A DNA stretch of 64,000 bases from Pseudomonadales bacterium (GTDB lineage Bacteria; Pseudomonadota; Gammaproteobacteria; Pseudomonadales; Pseudohongiellaceae), in contig JACKOH010000003.1 in the NCBI GenBank assembly GCA_024234395.1, forward strand, positions 469,457-533,456, given 5' to 3'. The translations under genes were made by a program, and so were the position numbers. Shown here piece by piece: positions 17,149 through 26,596 of the stretch. The notes under the pieces were generated by a model. The model searched no databases, was not told the DNA's origin, and worked only from the letters and a program-made list of their open reading frames with translations. Positions within the stretch are counted from its first letter, which is position 1. The number at the start of each line of letters is the position of its first letter.

Positions 17149-17586
17149 ATGTCGTCGGCACTGATCAGAACCGGCAACAACGCTGACACCGAGTGGCTGT
17201 ACCAGTTATTCCGGGACACCAATCGCGGTTTCATCGACCTTACCTGGGGATGGGAGGAACTGCTTCAGCGCGAAGCGTTCTACGCCAATCTGCCTGGCAG
17301 TCAGTTCCGGGTTCTGTCTCTGGACGGCAACGGCATCGGCGGTTACCACCTTGCCCGCAAGGCAGACCATCTCTGGCTGGAGATGATTCTGGTAAAGCCG
17401 CAATTCCAGCGGCGGGGATACGGAACTTTGATGATGAATGAAATCGGCAAACAGGCCCTCGAGGCGCAACTGCCGGTTCGACTCAACGTACTGCGAATCA
17501 ATCCGGCCCGACACTTCTACCTTGCTCAGGGCTTCCGGACAATCACCGAGGCGAAAGGCAGCATGAAAATGGAATGGCAGGCGTGA
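17149..17586 (+). CDS. GNAT-family N-acetyltransferase
   Basis: 145 residues, one GNAT domain. The acetyl-CoA-binding motif A is clear (LVKPQFQRRGYGTLMMNEI, about 83-101, with Q/R-x-x-G-x-G/A), followed by VLRINPARHFYLAQGFRTI (motif B). The start is 15 bases after pgi and the two are probably co-transcribed. Acceptor substrate unknown. Confidence 0.8.
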   Translation: MSSALIRTGNNADTEWLYQLFRDTNRGFIDLTWGWEELLQREAFYANLPGSQFRVLSLDGNGIGGYHLARKADHLWLEMILVKPQFQRRGYGTLMMNEIGKQALEAQLPVRLNVLRINPARHFYLAQGFRTITEAKGSMKMEWQA

Positions 17587-17646
17587 GGAGTTGCCAGTCT
17601 CCGGACAAGGCAAGACAACCCAATTCAACCCGAACCGGGTGCCGTT

Positions 17647-17997
17647 TCAGATTTCCTGCGCCTTGACGGTAAGTCTCTTGTTGATGAACCAGATAACACT
17701 GACCAGAAGGATCGAGTAAATCTCCATACTGGGCAGCAACTGCAACGAGCCAACTCCCGCGCTGAGGAAGATGCCGGGCAGCAGCGAAGCCAGAATAACC
17801 CGCCAGTAGGTCAATTCTCCGGTTCGGGACAGTAATACCCACACCGGCACGCCGTACAAAAGCACGGTCGGGTACGCAATCATTGCTCCGACCAAACCAG
17901 TCAGCGAGGCGCCGAAACTGTAGGACCTGTATGGGACTCCCTCCTCAGCAACCACATACCAGTTCAGGAACTCCAATGCGTGGACAACGGGCAGCAT
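17647..17997 (-). CDS. Small membrane protein, uncertain start
   Basis: 116 residues from the only in-frame ATG that does not run into the MOSC gene. The frame stays open upstream and the preceding residues (GLPLKAGHAYGFLFAPVV) look protein-like, so a non-standard start nearer 18.1 kb is possible. Three to four hydrophobic segments, including GLVGAMIAYPTVLLYGVPVW and ILASLLPGIFLSAGVGSL. The last, ILLVSVIWFINKRL, is followed by a basic tail. No known family recognised. Confidence 0.5.
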   Translation of the reverse strand: MLPVVHALEFLNWYVVAEEGVPYRSYSFGASLTGLVGAMIAYPTVLLYGVPVWVLLSRTGELTYWRVILASLLPGIFLSAGVGSLQLLPSMEIYSILLVSVIWFINKRLTVKAQEI

Positions 17998-18125
17998 GAC
18001 GACTGGCGCAAACAGGAATCCGTATGCGTGCCCGGCTTTCAGAGGTAAGCCACGCGGTTTATTTTCTGAATCTGAAATGATCGGGATTGCAGAGCCGTTC
18101 GCAAAACCGAAACTTCGCAGAGCGT

Positions 18126-18689
18126 CTAAAACGGCGCCAGCTTGCTGATTACGCCGCCGTTGGTCACCACGCCGGGTGTAATAACCCGGGCATTGATACC
18201 ACGCAGCTTGAGCTGCTTGCCCAGATCGGAATTCACAAACAGCACCGCATCGCGACCGAATCGCTGCTTGAACTTGCTGCAACCCAGGTGTGGCTCGCTG
18301 GTCACTTCCAGTACCGCTTCACCGACCTTGATTTTTGTACCGGCCGGTAAATTATCTTCGCTGAGATCGAAATCCACGAACAACTGATCGCCGGCCAGCG
18401 GCCAGCGCGTCATGTCGCCAGCAGTGAGACTGTCGATGACCCGGGAGTTCATCAGATTGATCTGCATATCCAGGTGACGCTGACGCTGTGCTTCCCGGCC
18501 GGACCAGCGCGCCGCCCAGTTGTCCCCGACCAGTCCCAGCTCCACGCTCAGTTCCGCTTCCGGCAGCACCTCACGCTCGCCCACCGCCGGACGGCAGACG
18601 ATCATTTTCACCACCCCGTCGGATTGTGGCGATTGCCGGATTGCATCCAGAGCCCCGTCGAGCAACTCACGATTCACATGGATTGTCAT
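18126..18689 (-). CDS. MOSC domain protein
   Basis: 187 residues from an ATG with GGAG upstream (a GTG 36 bases earlier is less likely). The MOSC fold is a beta-strand domain related to the molybdenum-cofactor sulfurase C-terminus. Visible landmarks are GLVGDNWAAR, LAGDQLFVDFDLSEDNLPAG, LEVTSEPHLGCSKFKQRFG, with the conserved Cys of the family, and LRGINARVITPG. It probably transfers sulfur or binds a molybdenum-type cofactor; substrate unknown. Confidence 0.85.
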   Translation of the reverse strand: MTIHVNRELLDGALDAIRQSPQSDGVVKMIVCRPAVGEREVLPEAELSVELGLVGDNWAARWSGREAQRQRHLDMQINLMNSRVIDSLTAGDMTRWPLAGDQLFVDFDLSEDNLPAGTKIKVGEAVLEVTSEPHLGCSKFKQRFGRDAVLFVNSDLGKQLKLRGINARVITPGVVTNGGVISKLAPF

Positions 18690-18781
18690 GCGCTGCTCTC
18701 CGGAGCTTCTGTGCGGTTGTGTCACGGATCTGCCACCCGGCCTGATCGGCCAGTAACATTCAGTTGAATGGACCGGCCGGA

Positions 18782-19291
18782 CTAATACTGATCAGCCGGG
18801 GTCTTGATGCTGGCGTAAACCCGGGTGCTGCCATCGCGATTCAGCTGAATGACATCGTAAGGTGCAAAGCGGGCGCCCATTTCCATGCCGACGCTGCCTA
18901 TGGGCATTCCCGGTACGGTCAGCCCCCTGGCATCGACGGGCGGATTGTCCAGGAACTGCCTGACCAGTTTAGGCGGCACATGACCCTCGAAAGCATAGCC
19001 TGCGGCGCTGACAGCCGTGTGACAAGACTGCAATTGCGGCGTAAAACCGTGTTCCAGCTTGACCGCATTGAGGTTACGGGGATGGTGTATGGTCGACTGG
19101 AAACCGTGTTCCGTCATCTGGTTGATCCAGTTGACGCAGCAGCCACAGCTGGGATCCTTGTGCACATCCAGTGGCGTGACGCCGGAATCCTGAGCGAATG
19201 CCCGCGGAACCAGGCTGGAAACCGCCGTTACGGCAAAGCCGGAAACCGCTGTACCAAGCAGCTTTCTGCGCGTCAGAGGGTGTTTAAACAT
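18782..19291 (-). CDS. DUF411 metal-binding protein, Tat-like signal
   Basis: 169 residues from the ATG preceded by AGGAG. An N-terminal TRRKLLGTAVSGFAVTAV, cut near AFAQ, looks like a twin-arginine signal. The mature domain has DPSCGCCVNWINQM (CxCC, about 45-48), SCHTAV and VPGMPIGSVGMEMG, the DUF411 pattern associated with copper or cobalt resistance loci. No metal efflux gene is adjacent. Periplasmic metal binding is likely. Confidence 0.88.
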   Translation of the reverse strand: MFKHPLTRRKLLGTAVSGFAVTAVSSLVPRAFAQDSGVTPLDVHKDPSCGCCVNWINQMTEHGFQSTIHHPRNLNAVKLEHGFTPQLQSCHTAVSAAGYAFEGHVPPKLVRQFLDNPPVDARGLTVPGMPIGSVGMEMGARFAPYDVIQLNRDGSTRVYASIKTPADQY

Positions 19292-19538
19292 GGGTAACTC
19301 CTGAAATTTTGACGACTTCTTCAGACCTGCATCAGGTCTGTGATCCGTGTAATCCTCGTGCTTCAGGTCAAGGATAAAACGAATTCCTGATGCAAGGAAG
19401 GGCGGGAGGCTGCTCAATGGCTGCCTGCGCCCCGCCTTTACGTCAGTAAAGACCGCCAGAATTGCGATTCGGTTCCCCTGCCGCAGTCGCAGCCGGCCCA
19501 CTCAACGACTGGAGACGGGCAATTCAGACCAGGCCGCG

Positions 19539-20885
19539 TCACGTCTTCATCAGATCGAGAATTTCCCGGGTTTTGGCCCGCATCAGTTCGGTATCACCCC
19601 GAGATTCCACGTTGAGACGCACCACCGGCTCGGTATTGGACATGCGGATATTGAAGCGCCAGGTGCCGAAGCTCATGCTCAATCCATCGGTGTGATCCAC
19701 CGACTCGGCGCTGGCCGCGTAGTGGGATTCGAGCTGTTTCAGCAGGGCCGGGGGATCACTGATCTCGGTATTGATTTCGCCGCTGGCGGGAAACGCCGCC
19801 ATGCGCTCATTGACCAGTTCCGACAGCGACTTGCCGGTCTCGCTGATCAACCCGATCACCAGCAGCCAGGGAATCATGCCGCTGTCACAGTAGGAGAAGT
19901 CCTTGAAGTAATGATGGGCACTCATCTCGCCACCGTAAATGGCGTCTTCGGCGCGCATCCGCTCCTTGATGAAGGCGTGCCCGGTCTTGCTCTGAATCGC
20001 TTCGCCTCCGTGACTCTCGGCGATTTCGATGGTGTTCCAGGTGAGCCGGGGATCGTGAATGATCCTGGCACCCGGGTGATGTTCAAGAAACGCCTGGGCC
20101 AGCAGGCCGACGATGTAATAGCCTTCGATAAAACGGCCGCTCTCATCAAAGAAAAAGCAGCGGTCGAAGTCTCCGTCCCAGGCAATCCCCAGGTCGGCCT
20201 GGTTGGCCTTGATCGCGTCGATAGTGGGTGGCCGGTTCTCCTCGATCAGTGGATTGGGTACACCGTTGGGGAAGTTGCCGTCCGCTTCATGGTGAACCTT
20301 GACGAAGGTCACAGGCAGCCTGTCCTCCAGCGCGTCTATCACAACACCGGCACCGCCGTTGCCGGCATTACAGACGATTTTAAGGGGTTTGATCTGCGCC
20401 AGGTCGATATAACTCAGCAGGTGCTCCACGTAGGCCGGCCGGGTGTCCTGCCGGGTCACTTCGCCGCTTCGGGTCGCCTCCATGAAGTCACCGGATTCGG
20501 CAATGGCCTGGATTTCTTTCAACCCGGTGTCGCCGCTGATCGGCTTGGACTCGGCGCGCACCATTTTCATGCCGTTGTAGTCCTTGGGATTGTGACTGGC
20601 AGTCACGGCGATACCACCATCGGTGTGCAGATGGGCGGTGGCGAAATACACCTCCTCGGTGCCACACTGGCCGATGTTGATCACGTCCACGCCCGACTCG
20701 GTCAGGCCGCGGGTCAGGGCATCGCAAAGGTCGGCACTGGTCAGGCGGATATCGTAGCCCACCACCACGGAGGCCGGCTTGAGGAAGGTGGCGTAAGCCC
20801 GGCCGATCCGATAGGCAATATCTTCATTCAACTGATCGGGGATGCGGCCCCGGATGTCGTAGGCTTTAAAGCAGGTGATTTGCAT
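19539..20885 (-). CDS. manB: Phosphomannomutase/phosphoglucomutase
   Basis: 448 residues, alpha-D-phosphohexomutase superfamily, CpsG/ManB type. It converts mannose 6-phosphate to mannose 1-phosphate for GDP-mannose. The phosphoserine loop is VTASHNPKDYNGMK with Ser97. The metal loop is WDGDFDRCFF, the sugar-binding loop GGEMSAHHYF, and the phosphate-binding loop RMSNTEPVVRL. Last gene of the - strand set manC-galU-manB; the gap to galU is 24 bases. AlgC-type dual activity on glucose cannot be excluded. Confidence 0.93.
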   Translation of the reverse strand: MQITCFKAYDIRGRIPDQLNEDIAYRIGRAYATFLKPASVVVGYDIRLTSADLCDALTRGLTESGVDVINIGQCGTEEVYFATAHLHTDGGIAVTASHNPKDYNGMKMVRAESKPISGDTGLKEIQAIAESGDFMEATRSGEVTRQDTRPAYVEHLLSYIDLAQIKPLKIVCNAGNGGAGVVIDALEDRLPVTFVKVHHEADGNFPNGVPNPLIEENRPPTIDAIKANQADLGIAWDGDFDRCFFFDESGRFIEGYYIVGLLAQAFLEHHPGARIIHDPRLTWNTIEIAESHGGEAIQSKTGHAFIKERMRAEDAIYGGEMSAHHYFKDFSYCDSGMIPWLLVIGLISETGKSLSELVNERMAAFPASGEINTEISDPPALLKQLESHYAASAESVDHTDGLSMSFGTWRFNIRMSNTEPVVRLNVESRGDTELMRAKTREILDLMKT

Positions 20886-20909
20886 TGTTATGGTCTCCGC
20901 CCGACCGCG

Positions 20910-21746
20910 TCAGTCCTTGTTCGGGTAAAAGTTTTCGTAATTGTAGTTGGTGGCTTCCATGAAGCCCTTGACACTGCCGCAGTCGAAGCGGCGGCCCTTG
21001 AACTGGTAGCCGATCACCCGGCCCTGTTCGGCCTGGCGCATGATGGCGTCGGTAATCTGCATTTCACCATTCTTCCCGGGTGGGGTGGTGCGGATTAACT
21101 CGAAAATATCCGGGGTCAGTATATAACGGCCGATGATAGCCAGGTTGCTGGGGGCATCCGCCGGGTCGGGTTTTTCCACCATCGATTTCACCCGCCAGAT
21201 GCGATCCTCTTCCATGTCTCCGTCGATGACACCGTACTTGAAGGTTTCCTCCCGCGGGACTTCCTCGATGGCGACGATGCTGCACTGGTAGCGCTCGTAC
21301 AGCTTGACCATCTGGGTCAACACGCCGTCCCCTTCCGCCACACAGTAGTCGTCGGCCAGGATCACGGCAAAGGGGTGTTCGCCGATCAGTGTTTCACCGG
21401 TCAGGATGGCGTGTCCCAGCCCCTTCATTTCCACCTGCCGGGTATAAGAGAAAGTGCAGGTTTCGATGATGTTGCGGATCTCTGCGAGCAGCTCCTCCTT
21501 ACCGGTACCGGCAATCTGGTGTTCCAGCTCGTAGTTGATGTCGAAGTGATCCTCCAGGGCCCGCTTACCGCGCCCGGTCACAATCGCCATGCCATGGATG
21601 CCGGCGGCCATGGCTTCCTCGACTCCGTATTGAATCAGTGGCTTGTCGACCAGCGGCAGCATCTCTTTCGGCATTGACTTGGTCACCGGCAGGAAACGGG
21701 TCCCGTAGCCTGCGGCCGGAAACAGACACTTCTCGATTGTCGCCAT
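20910..21746 (-). CDS. galU: UTP-glucose-1-phosphate uridylyltransferase
   Basis: 278 residues from the ATG preceded by GGAAG; upstream in-frame sequence is not conserved-looking. Makes UDP-glucose from glucose 1-phosphate and UTP for surface polysaccharide. Nucleotide-binding start FPAAGYGTRFLPVTKSMPKEMLPLVDKP is complete (signature G-x-G-T-R-x6-KxMPKEML). VILADDYC, VEKPDPADAPSNLAIIGRY and GKNGEMQITDAI follow. Together with manC and manB it provides precursors for exopolysaccharide or O-antigen; no glycosyltransferases are nearby. Confidence 0.95.
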   Translation of the reverse strand: MATIEKCLFPAAGYGTRFLPVTKSMPKEMLPLVDKPLIQYGVEEAMAAGIHGMAIVTGRGKRALEDHFDINYELEHQIAGTGKEELLAEIRNIIETCTFSYTRQVEMKGLGHAILTGETLIGEHPFAVILADDYCVAEGDGVLTQMVKLYERYQCSIVAIEEVPREETFKYGVIDGDMEEDRIWRVKSMVEKPDPADAPSNLAIIGRYILTPDIFELIRTTPPGKNGEMQITDAIMRQAEQGRVIGYQFKGRRFDCGSVKGFMEATNYNYENFYPNKD

Positions 21747-21896
21747 AGTCACACTTCCTCCTGTTGTGGTTTCCATTGTCGGGTTTAAGAGCAGCAAATT
21801 GCTTGCCAATATCGGCAGCACGTTGGGTAAATGCACCAAATTAGGAAGCCAGGCAGAAAATGGAGCAACGGCCTGCACCGGGTTAAACCATCGTAA

Positions 21897-23321
21897 TCAG
21901 GTTTTATCGACGCGCCCGTAAACGTCGTCGAAGCGCACGATGTCGTCTTCTCCCAGGTAGCTGCCCAGTTGCACCTCAATCAGCTCAACCGGCTCCTGAC
22001 CTCGGTTTTCCAGTCGATGGCGGCAACCCAGGGGCAGAAAGATCGACTCGTTACCGCCGAGCCGGTGGACTTCGTCATCGCGGGTGACCAGGGCCTCGCC
22101 ACGAACAATGGTCCAATGTTCTGCCCTATGATGGTGCATTTGCAGGGAAAGTGCCTGCCCGGGATTCACGATGATGTGTTTGACCTGGTAACCCTCGGCA
22201 TTCTCCAGCGAGCGATAGGATCCCCAGGGCCGGAAGACCAGGTCATGGTGCTGGCTCTCATGGCGTTCCGCCGCTTCCAGCATGGCGACGATCTTCTTGA
22301 TCCCCTGTACCTGATCCTTGCCGGCCACCAGCACCGCATCGGAGGTTTCGATGATCACCGTATCCTGAATTCCGACCGCCGCCACTACCCGGGAACCGGC
22401 CTGAATGTAGCTGTTACTGACCTGTTCCAGCAGTACATCGCCACTGATCGCATTGCCGTTGCCATCTTTCTCGGCGACTTCCCAGATAGCCGTCCAGGCT
22501 CCCAGGTCATTCCAGTCCGCATCCAGCGGTACCATGGCAGCCGCGGCAGTCTTTTCCATAACGGCATAGTCGATCGAATCGGCCGGGCAGGCAGCGAATT
22601 GCGGTTCCGGGATGCGCTGATAATCCTGATCGGTGGCAAGGGCGGCAAAGGCCTCGCGACAGCAGTTCAGCATCTGCGGTTGATGAGCCTGCAGTTCGGC
22701 GAGAAACACCGAAGCCCGGAACAGGAACATGCCGCTGTTCCACAGGTAGTCACCACTTTCCAGGTAGGCGCGGGCCGTTTCCAGGTCCGGTTTCTCGACA
22801 AAACGCGCCACCTGAAAAACCTCGGAATCCTCCAGCGCCGCTCCCTTCCTTATATAGCCATAACCGGTTTCCGGACTGTCCGGCACGATGCCGAAGGTGA
22901 CCAGCCGGTCCTGACGCGCCACCTGCTCACCAAGCCGGATCGCTTCGTGAAGGGCCGCCTGGTTACTGATCAGGTGATCGGCGGGGAGGACCAGCAGAAT
23001 CGGATCTTCACCTCCGGCAGTTGCACTCAGGGCGGCCATTGCTACCGCGGGAGCGGTATTGCGCCCTACCGGTTCGAGCAGCAGGGAACTGCCGACGATG
23101 TCCAGCTGCCGCAGTTGTTCGGCGACCAGGAAACGGTGGTCGGCATTACAGATGACGATTGGTGCCCCCAGCGGTTCCAGCCCGCGCAGCCGGGACAAGG
23201 TACCCTGGAACAGGGAACCGTCCTGGCCCGGAAACTCGATGAACTGCTTGGGTAGAAGCGCGCGGGATTGGGGCCATAGGCGGGTTCCGACCCCGCCGGC
23301 AAGAATTACCGGTACCAGCAT
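21897..23321 (-). CDS. manC: Mannose-1-phosphate guanylyltransferase / mannose-6-phosphate isomerase
   Basis: 474 residues, bifunctional type II enzyme (AlgA/ManC). The N-terminal nucleotidyltransferase shows ILAGGVGTRLWPQSRALLPKQF (about 5-26), FVEKPDLETA and the ADWNDLGAW block. The C-terminal cupin isomerase domain (about 350-474) starts FRPWGSYRSLENAEGYQVK and has LSLQMHHHRAEHW with metal-binding His residues. It makes GDP-mannose from fructose 6-phosphate-derived mannose phosphate. First gene of the manC-galU-manB set; start chosen for AGGA upstream. Confidence 0.94.
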   Translation of the reverse strand: MLVPVILAGGVGTRLWPQSRALLPKQFIEFPGQDGSLFQGTLSRLRGLEPLGAPIVICNADHRFLVAEQLRQLDIVGSSLLLEPVGRNTAPAVAMAALSATAGGEDPILLVLPADHLISNQAALHEAIRLGEQVARQDRLVTFGIVPDSPETGYGYIRKGAALEDSEVFQVARFVEKPDLETARAYLESGDYLWNSGMFLFRASVFLAELQAHQPQMLNCCREAFAALATDQDYQRIPEPQFAACPADSIDYAVMEKTAAAAMVPLDADWNDLGAWTAIWEVAEKDGNGNAISGDVLLEQVSNSYIQAGSRVVAAVGIQDTVIIETSDAVLVAGKDQVQGIKKIVAMLEAAERHESQHHDLVFRPWGSYRSLENAEGYQVKHIIVNPGQALSLQMHHHRAEHWTIVRGEALVTRDDEVHRLGGNESIFLPLGCRHRLENRGQEPVELIEVQLGSYLGEDDIVRFDDVYGRVDKT

Positions 23322-23672
23322 CAACTCGTTCCTGAAATTTAAAATGGACAACGTAGCGCGTTATTGCCGGACTGGCGGCCCGCCGCGCTCTCTCCTGACT
23401 GTAACGGCGCAAGTCTAGCAGACTTCACAGTGCCGATAGCGGACCCCGTTCATGGTTACCGACAGTCCGGACCGGGCCGGCCCATCTGATCAGGCGCAAA
23501 CCGATTGACTTTAAATCGCGCACACCGGAACTTTAACCACTACAATAGTGTGCATCTGCGTTGGTCAGAGATCGAGACACGGTAAAAACCGGTCGCTTAA
23601 TGCAGACTGTTCCGCTAATATCGCAAACTTTTCAAAATCCCGGTCATTAGTGCCGGAGAGTGGGTCCAACCG
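23322..23672. other. Divergent promoter region between manC and fabA
   Basis: 351 bases with no credible gene. TACAAT at 23542-23547 is a plausible + strand -10, and TTGACT at 23505-23510 lies too far upstream (31 bases) to pair with it. No FabR- or FadR-like palindrome was recognised. Both flanking genes should be promoted from here. Confidence 0.4.
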
Positions 23673-24230
23673 ATGGCTGAAAAAAACCCGGATTTCGTTC
23701 CCAAACCTTCCTATGAGAAGGAGGAATTGATCGAGTGCGGCTATGGGAAGCTGTTCGGACCCGGCAATGCCAAGTTACCGGTCGGCAATATGCTGATGCT
23801 GGACCGCATTGTCGAAATCAGCTCCGAGGGCGGCCGCTACGGCCGCGGTCACATAGTCGCGGAACTGGATATCAATCCCGACCTGTGGTTTTTCGAATGC
23901 CATTTCCCCGGCGATCCGGTAATGCCCGGCTGCCTTGGGCTTGACGCCATGTGGCAGCTGGTCGGCTTTTTCCTGGGCTGGCGCGGCAACCTGGGCAAAG
24001 GCCGGGCGCTGGGGTCCGGTGAAGTGAAATTCTCCGGTGAGATCCTGCCCGGGGCCCGGAAAGTGGTTTATGATATTTCCATGAGCCGGGTCATTGAACG
24101 CAGGCTGGTGATGGGTATCGCAGACGGTACCGTTTCCGTGGACGGAACCGCGATTTACCAGGCTAAAGGCCTTAAGGTCGGTCTGTTCAGACCGGACCAG
24201 AAATTCGATCAAGGGGAAGCAGAGAAGTAA
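23673..24230 (+). CDS. fabA: 3-hydroxydecanoyl-ACP dehydratase/isomerase
   Basis: 185 residues. Makes the cis double bond of unsaturated fatty acids (dehydrates 3-hydroxydecanoyl-ACP and isomerises trans-2 to cis-3). The active-site His77 lies in ECHFPGDPVMPGCLGLDAMWQL, with Asp91. It is slightly longer at the N-terminus than E. coli FabA. The stop is followed 2 bases later by fabB, the standard fabAB operon of the anaerobic unsaturated pathway. Confidence 0.96.
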   Translation: MAEKNPDFVPKPSYEKEELIECGYGKLFGPGNAKLPVGNMLMLDRIVEISSEGGRYGRGHIVAELDINPDLWFFECHFPGDPVMPGCLGLDAMWQLVGFFLGWRGNLGKGRALGSGEVKFSGEILPGARKVVYDISMSRVIERRLVMGIADGTVSVDGTAIYQAKGLKVGLFRPDQKFDQGEAEK

Positions 24231-24232
24231 CC

Positions 24233-25450
24233 ATGCGACGTGCTGTAGTTACCGGCCTGGGCATTGTTTCATGCCTGGGAAATGACAAGGACACGGTCAC
24301 CCGATCACTTCAAGAAGGACGCAGCGGCATCCGGTTCAACCCGGAATACAGGGACATCGGTATGCGTTCCCAGGTGTCGGGATCCGTCAAACTCGATTTT
24401 GCCGAGCTGATTGACCGCAAATTATTGCGTTTCATGGGCGATGCGGCGGCCTACGGCTACCTGTCCATGAAGGATGCCATCCAGGACGCCGGCCTCGAAG
24501 ACCGCGAAGTTTCCCATGAACGCACCGGCATCATCATGGGTGCCGGCGGTTCCTCTACCGAGGATCAGGTGGAATCGGCCGACATCATGCGCGAAAAAGG
24601 CCTGCGCCGCGTGGGGCCCTATCGGGTAACCCGCAGCATGGGCAGCACGGTGTCCGCCTGTCTGGCCACTTCGTACCGTATCAAGGGCGTTAACTATTCC
24701 ATCTCTTCGGCCTGCGCGACCAGTGCGCACTGCATCGGTAATGCGGTGGAACAGATCCAGCTGAACAAGCAGGACGTGGTCTTCGCCGGTGGTGGTGAAG
24801 CCGAGCACTGGACCCTGTCCCACATGTTTGACGCCATGGGCGCCATGTCCACCCGCTTCAACGACACGCCCGAGAAAGCATCCCGCGCCTTCGACCGTGA
24901 TCGCGACGGTTTCGTGATCGCGGGCGGCGGCGCAGTGCTGGTCATCGAGGAACTGGAACACGCCCGCGCCAGGGGTGCGAAAATCTATGCCGAGGTCACC
25001 GGATACGGTGCCACGTCCGATGGCTACGACATGGTGGCGCCCTCTGGTGAAGGGGGCAAGCGGGCCATGCAACTGGCCCTGAAAACGGCTGCCAGACCGG
25101 TGCAGTACCTCAATACCCACGGCACCAGCACCCCGGCCGGGGACATCTCCGAGTTACGCGCGATTCGCGAGGTGTTCGGTGACCGGCTCCCGGCTATCAA
25201 CTCGACCAAGTCACTAAGTGGTCACTCACTGGGAGCGGCAGGTGCACACGAGGCGATCTACAGCCTGTTGATGATGGAAAACCGCTTCATCTCCGCTTCT
25301 GCCAACATCGAAAATCTGGATCCTGAGGCGGAAGGCATGCCCATCGTGCTGGAAAGACAGGACGACGTAACCCTCGACTGTATAATGTCCAACAGTTTTG
25401 GCTTCGGCGGCACCAATGCCTGCCTCATCTTTGAACGACTGGCAGACTGA
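24233..25450 (+). CDS. fabB: 3-oxoacyl-ACP synthase I
   Basis: 405 residues. Elongates the cis-3-decenoyl-ACP made by FabA by decarboxylative condensation with malonyl-ACP. The catalytic triad is visible: Cys161 (SISSACATSAHC), His296 (LNTHGTSTPAGD) and His331 (SGHSLGAAGAHE). The C-terminal FGFGGTNACLIFE loop is present. Translationally close-coupled with fabA. Confidence 0.96.
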   Translation: MRRAVVTGLGIVSCLGNDKDTVTRSLQEGRSGIRFNPEYRDIGMRSQVSGSVKLDFAELIDRKLLRFMGDAAAYGYLSMKDAIQDAGLEDREVSHERTGIIMGAGGSSTEDQVESADIMREKGLRRVGPYRVTRSMGSTVSACLATSYRIKGVNYSISSACATSAHCIGNAVEQIQLNKQDVVFAGGGEAEHWTLSHMFDAMGAMSTRFNDTPEKASRAFDRDRDGFVIAGGGAVLVIEELEHARARGAKIYAEVTGYGATSDGYDMVAPSGEGGKRAMQLALKTAARPVQYLNTHGTSTPAGDISELRAIREVFGDRLPAINSTKSLSGHSLGAAGAHEAIYSLLMMENRFISASANIENLDPEAEGMPIVLERQDDVTLDCIMSNSFGFGGTNACLIFERLAD

Positions 25451-25504
25451 TCGTCAGGCCGGCCATTGCTGGACGCTAGTCTCATTAACAAGGCTGACCG
25501 GAAT

Positions 25505-25987
25505 ATGACCAGCAAGCTGTTTACCATCGCCCTGTTGCTTGCCCTGTCTCTCGGTCTGGCACTGCCGGCCACGGCCCAGCTGTTGCCGGGCAGCGCCAAC
25601 AGTGCACTGGGCCGGGGCGATCGGCCGCGTCCCCTGCCTATGGAGCAGGCCTTCCCGTATTTCATCAGCCTGGTGGACGATCGCACTGTCGAGGTCACCT
25701 GGCAGATCGCTCCTGAGCACTACCTCTATCGCCACCAGTTCAATTTCGCCCTGCAACTGCCGGATCAGGACAGTCCCCGGCCGCTCAACTTCGAGCTTCC
25801 GGACGGGGTGGCCAAGACCGACCCCTTCTTCGGCGATATCGAAGCCTATTACGGTCTGGTAACCGCCCGGCTTGCCGTCGATCCTGCCGTGCCGCAGGGC
25901 ACCCTGCTGCTGATCGACTACCAGGGCTGTGCCGAATGGGGCTTCTGCTACCCCCCGCAATCGACCAGCCAGCCATTGAAACCCTGA
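25505..25987 (+). CDS. Stand-alone DsbD N-terminal (alpha) domain protein
   Basis: 160 residues: signal peptide (about 1-24, ending ATAQ) and one immunoglobulin-like DsbD-alpha domain. The redox pair sits in YQGCAEWGFCYPPQ, equivalent to the Cys103/Cys109 pair of E. coli DsbD. Full DsbD continues with an eight-helix membrane domain and a thioredoxin domain. Here a stop follows soon after the CYPP motif and no such domains are nearby. It may be a genuine single-domain reductant carrier or a 3'-truncated dsbD. It precedes aroQ-accB-accC, where dsbD-like genes often lie in this lineage. Confidence 0.8.
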   Translation: MTSKLFTIALLLALSLGLALPATAQLLPGSANSALGRGDRPRPLPMEQAFPYFISLVDDRTVEVTWQIAPEHYLYRHQFNFALQLPDQDSPRPLNFELPDGVAKTDPFFGDIEAYYGLVTARLAVDPAVPQGTLLLIDYQGCAEWGFCYPPQSTSQPLKP

Positions 25988-26115
25988 CACGGGTTCACAA
26001 CGCAGGAACAAAGCGCCGGAAAACTGGTGAAAAATCGGTAAATTTCTGAGAAAATGCGCCGATCTTTACTAGAACCTGCCTGGCGTAAGGCTTTCTGACG
26101 GGATTTCTTCGAAAA

Positions 26116-26562
26116 ATGGCAAAAATTCTGGTTCTTAATGGACCGAATCTGAATCTTCTTGGCGACCGCGAACCCCATATTTACGGCACGGACACCCTGG
26201 CCGATATCAATGGTCGCCTGGCCGCGATGTGTGAGGCCCAGGGCCACCAGCTGGACTCCCTGCAGAGTAATGCCGAATATGTACTGATCGACCGCCTGCA
26301 CGCTGCCCGCAAGGACGGCACCGGCTTCATCATCATCAATCCCGGTGCGTTCACCCACACCAGCATCGCGCTGCTGGATGCGTTTCTGGCGGCGGAGATC
26401 CCCTTTATCGAGGTTCATCTGTCCAACCTGCACCGTCGGGAGGCATACCGCCAGCATTCCTACCTGGCCAGCGCCGCAGTGGGCACCGTTGTTGGACTGG
26501 GCGCCCAGGGCTATGAACTGGCGCTGCAGGCCGCCTTTCGCAGGCTGGCACAGGGAAACTAA
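26116..26562 (+). CDS. aroQ: 3-dehydroquinate dehydratase, type II
   Basis: 148 residues. Third step of the shikimate pathway. LNGPNLNLLGDREPHIYG carries the conserved Asn, Arg and catalytic Tyr23. INPGAFTHTS and EVHLSNLHRREAYRQHSYL give the substrate-binding Asn/His and Arg. First of the common aroQ-accB-accC arrangement; accB begins 34 bases later. Confidence 0.96.
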   Translation: MAKILVLNGPNLNLLGDREPHIYGTDTLADINGRLAAMCEAQGHQLDSLQSNAEYVLIDRLHAARKDGTGFIIINPGAFTHTSIALLDAFLAAEIPFIEVHLSNLHRREAYRQHSYLASAAVGTVVGLGAQGYELALQAAFRRLAQGN

Positions 26563-26596
26563 TTTATCGACAACCCCCCCCAGTTGAGACCCGATA

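Noticed and set aside
19692..21098. A 468-codon open frame on the + strand opposite manB and galU
   Set aside because: It mirrors two certain genes on the - strand, has His/Val/Gly-rich shadow composition and no family motif. The same holds for long frames opposite manC (21969-23255), accC (27060-28148) and the MFS gene (37581-38891).
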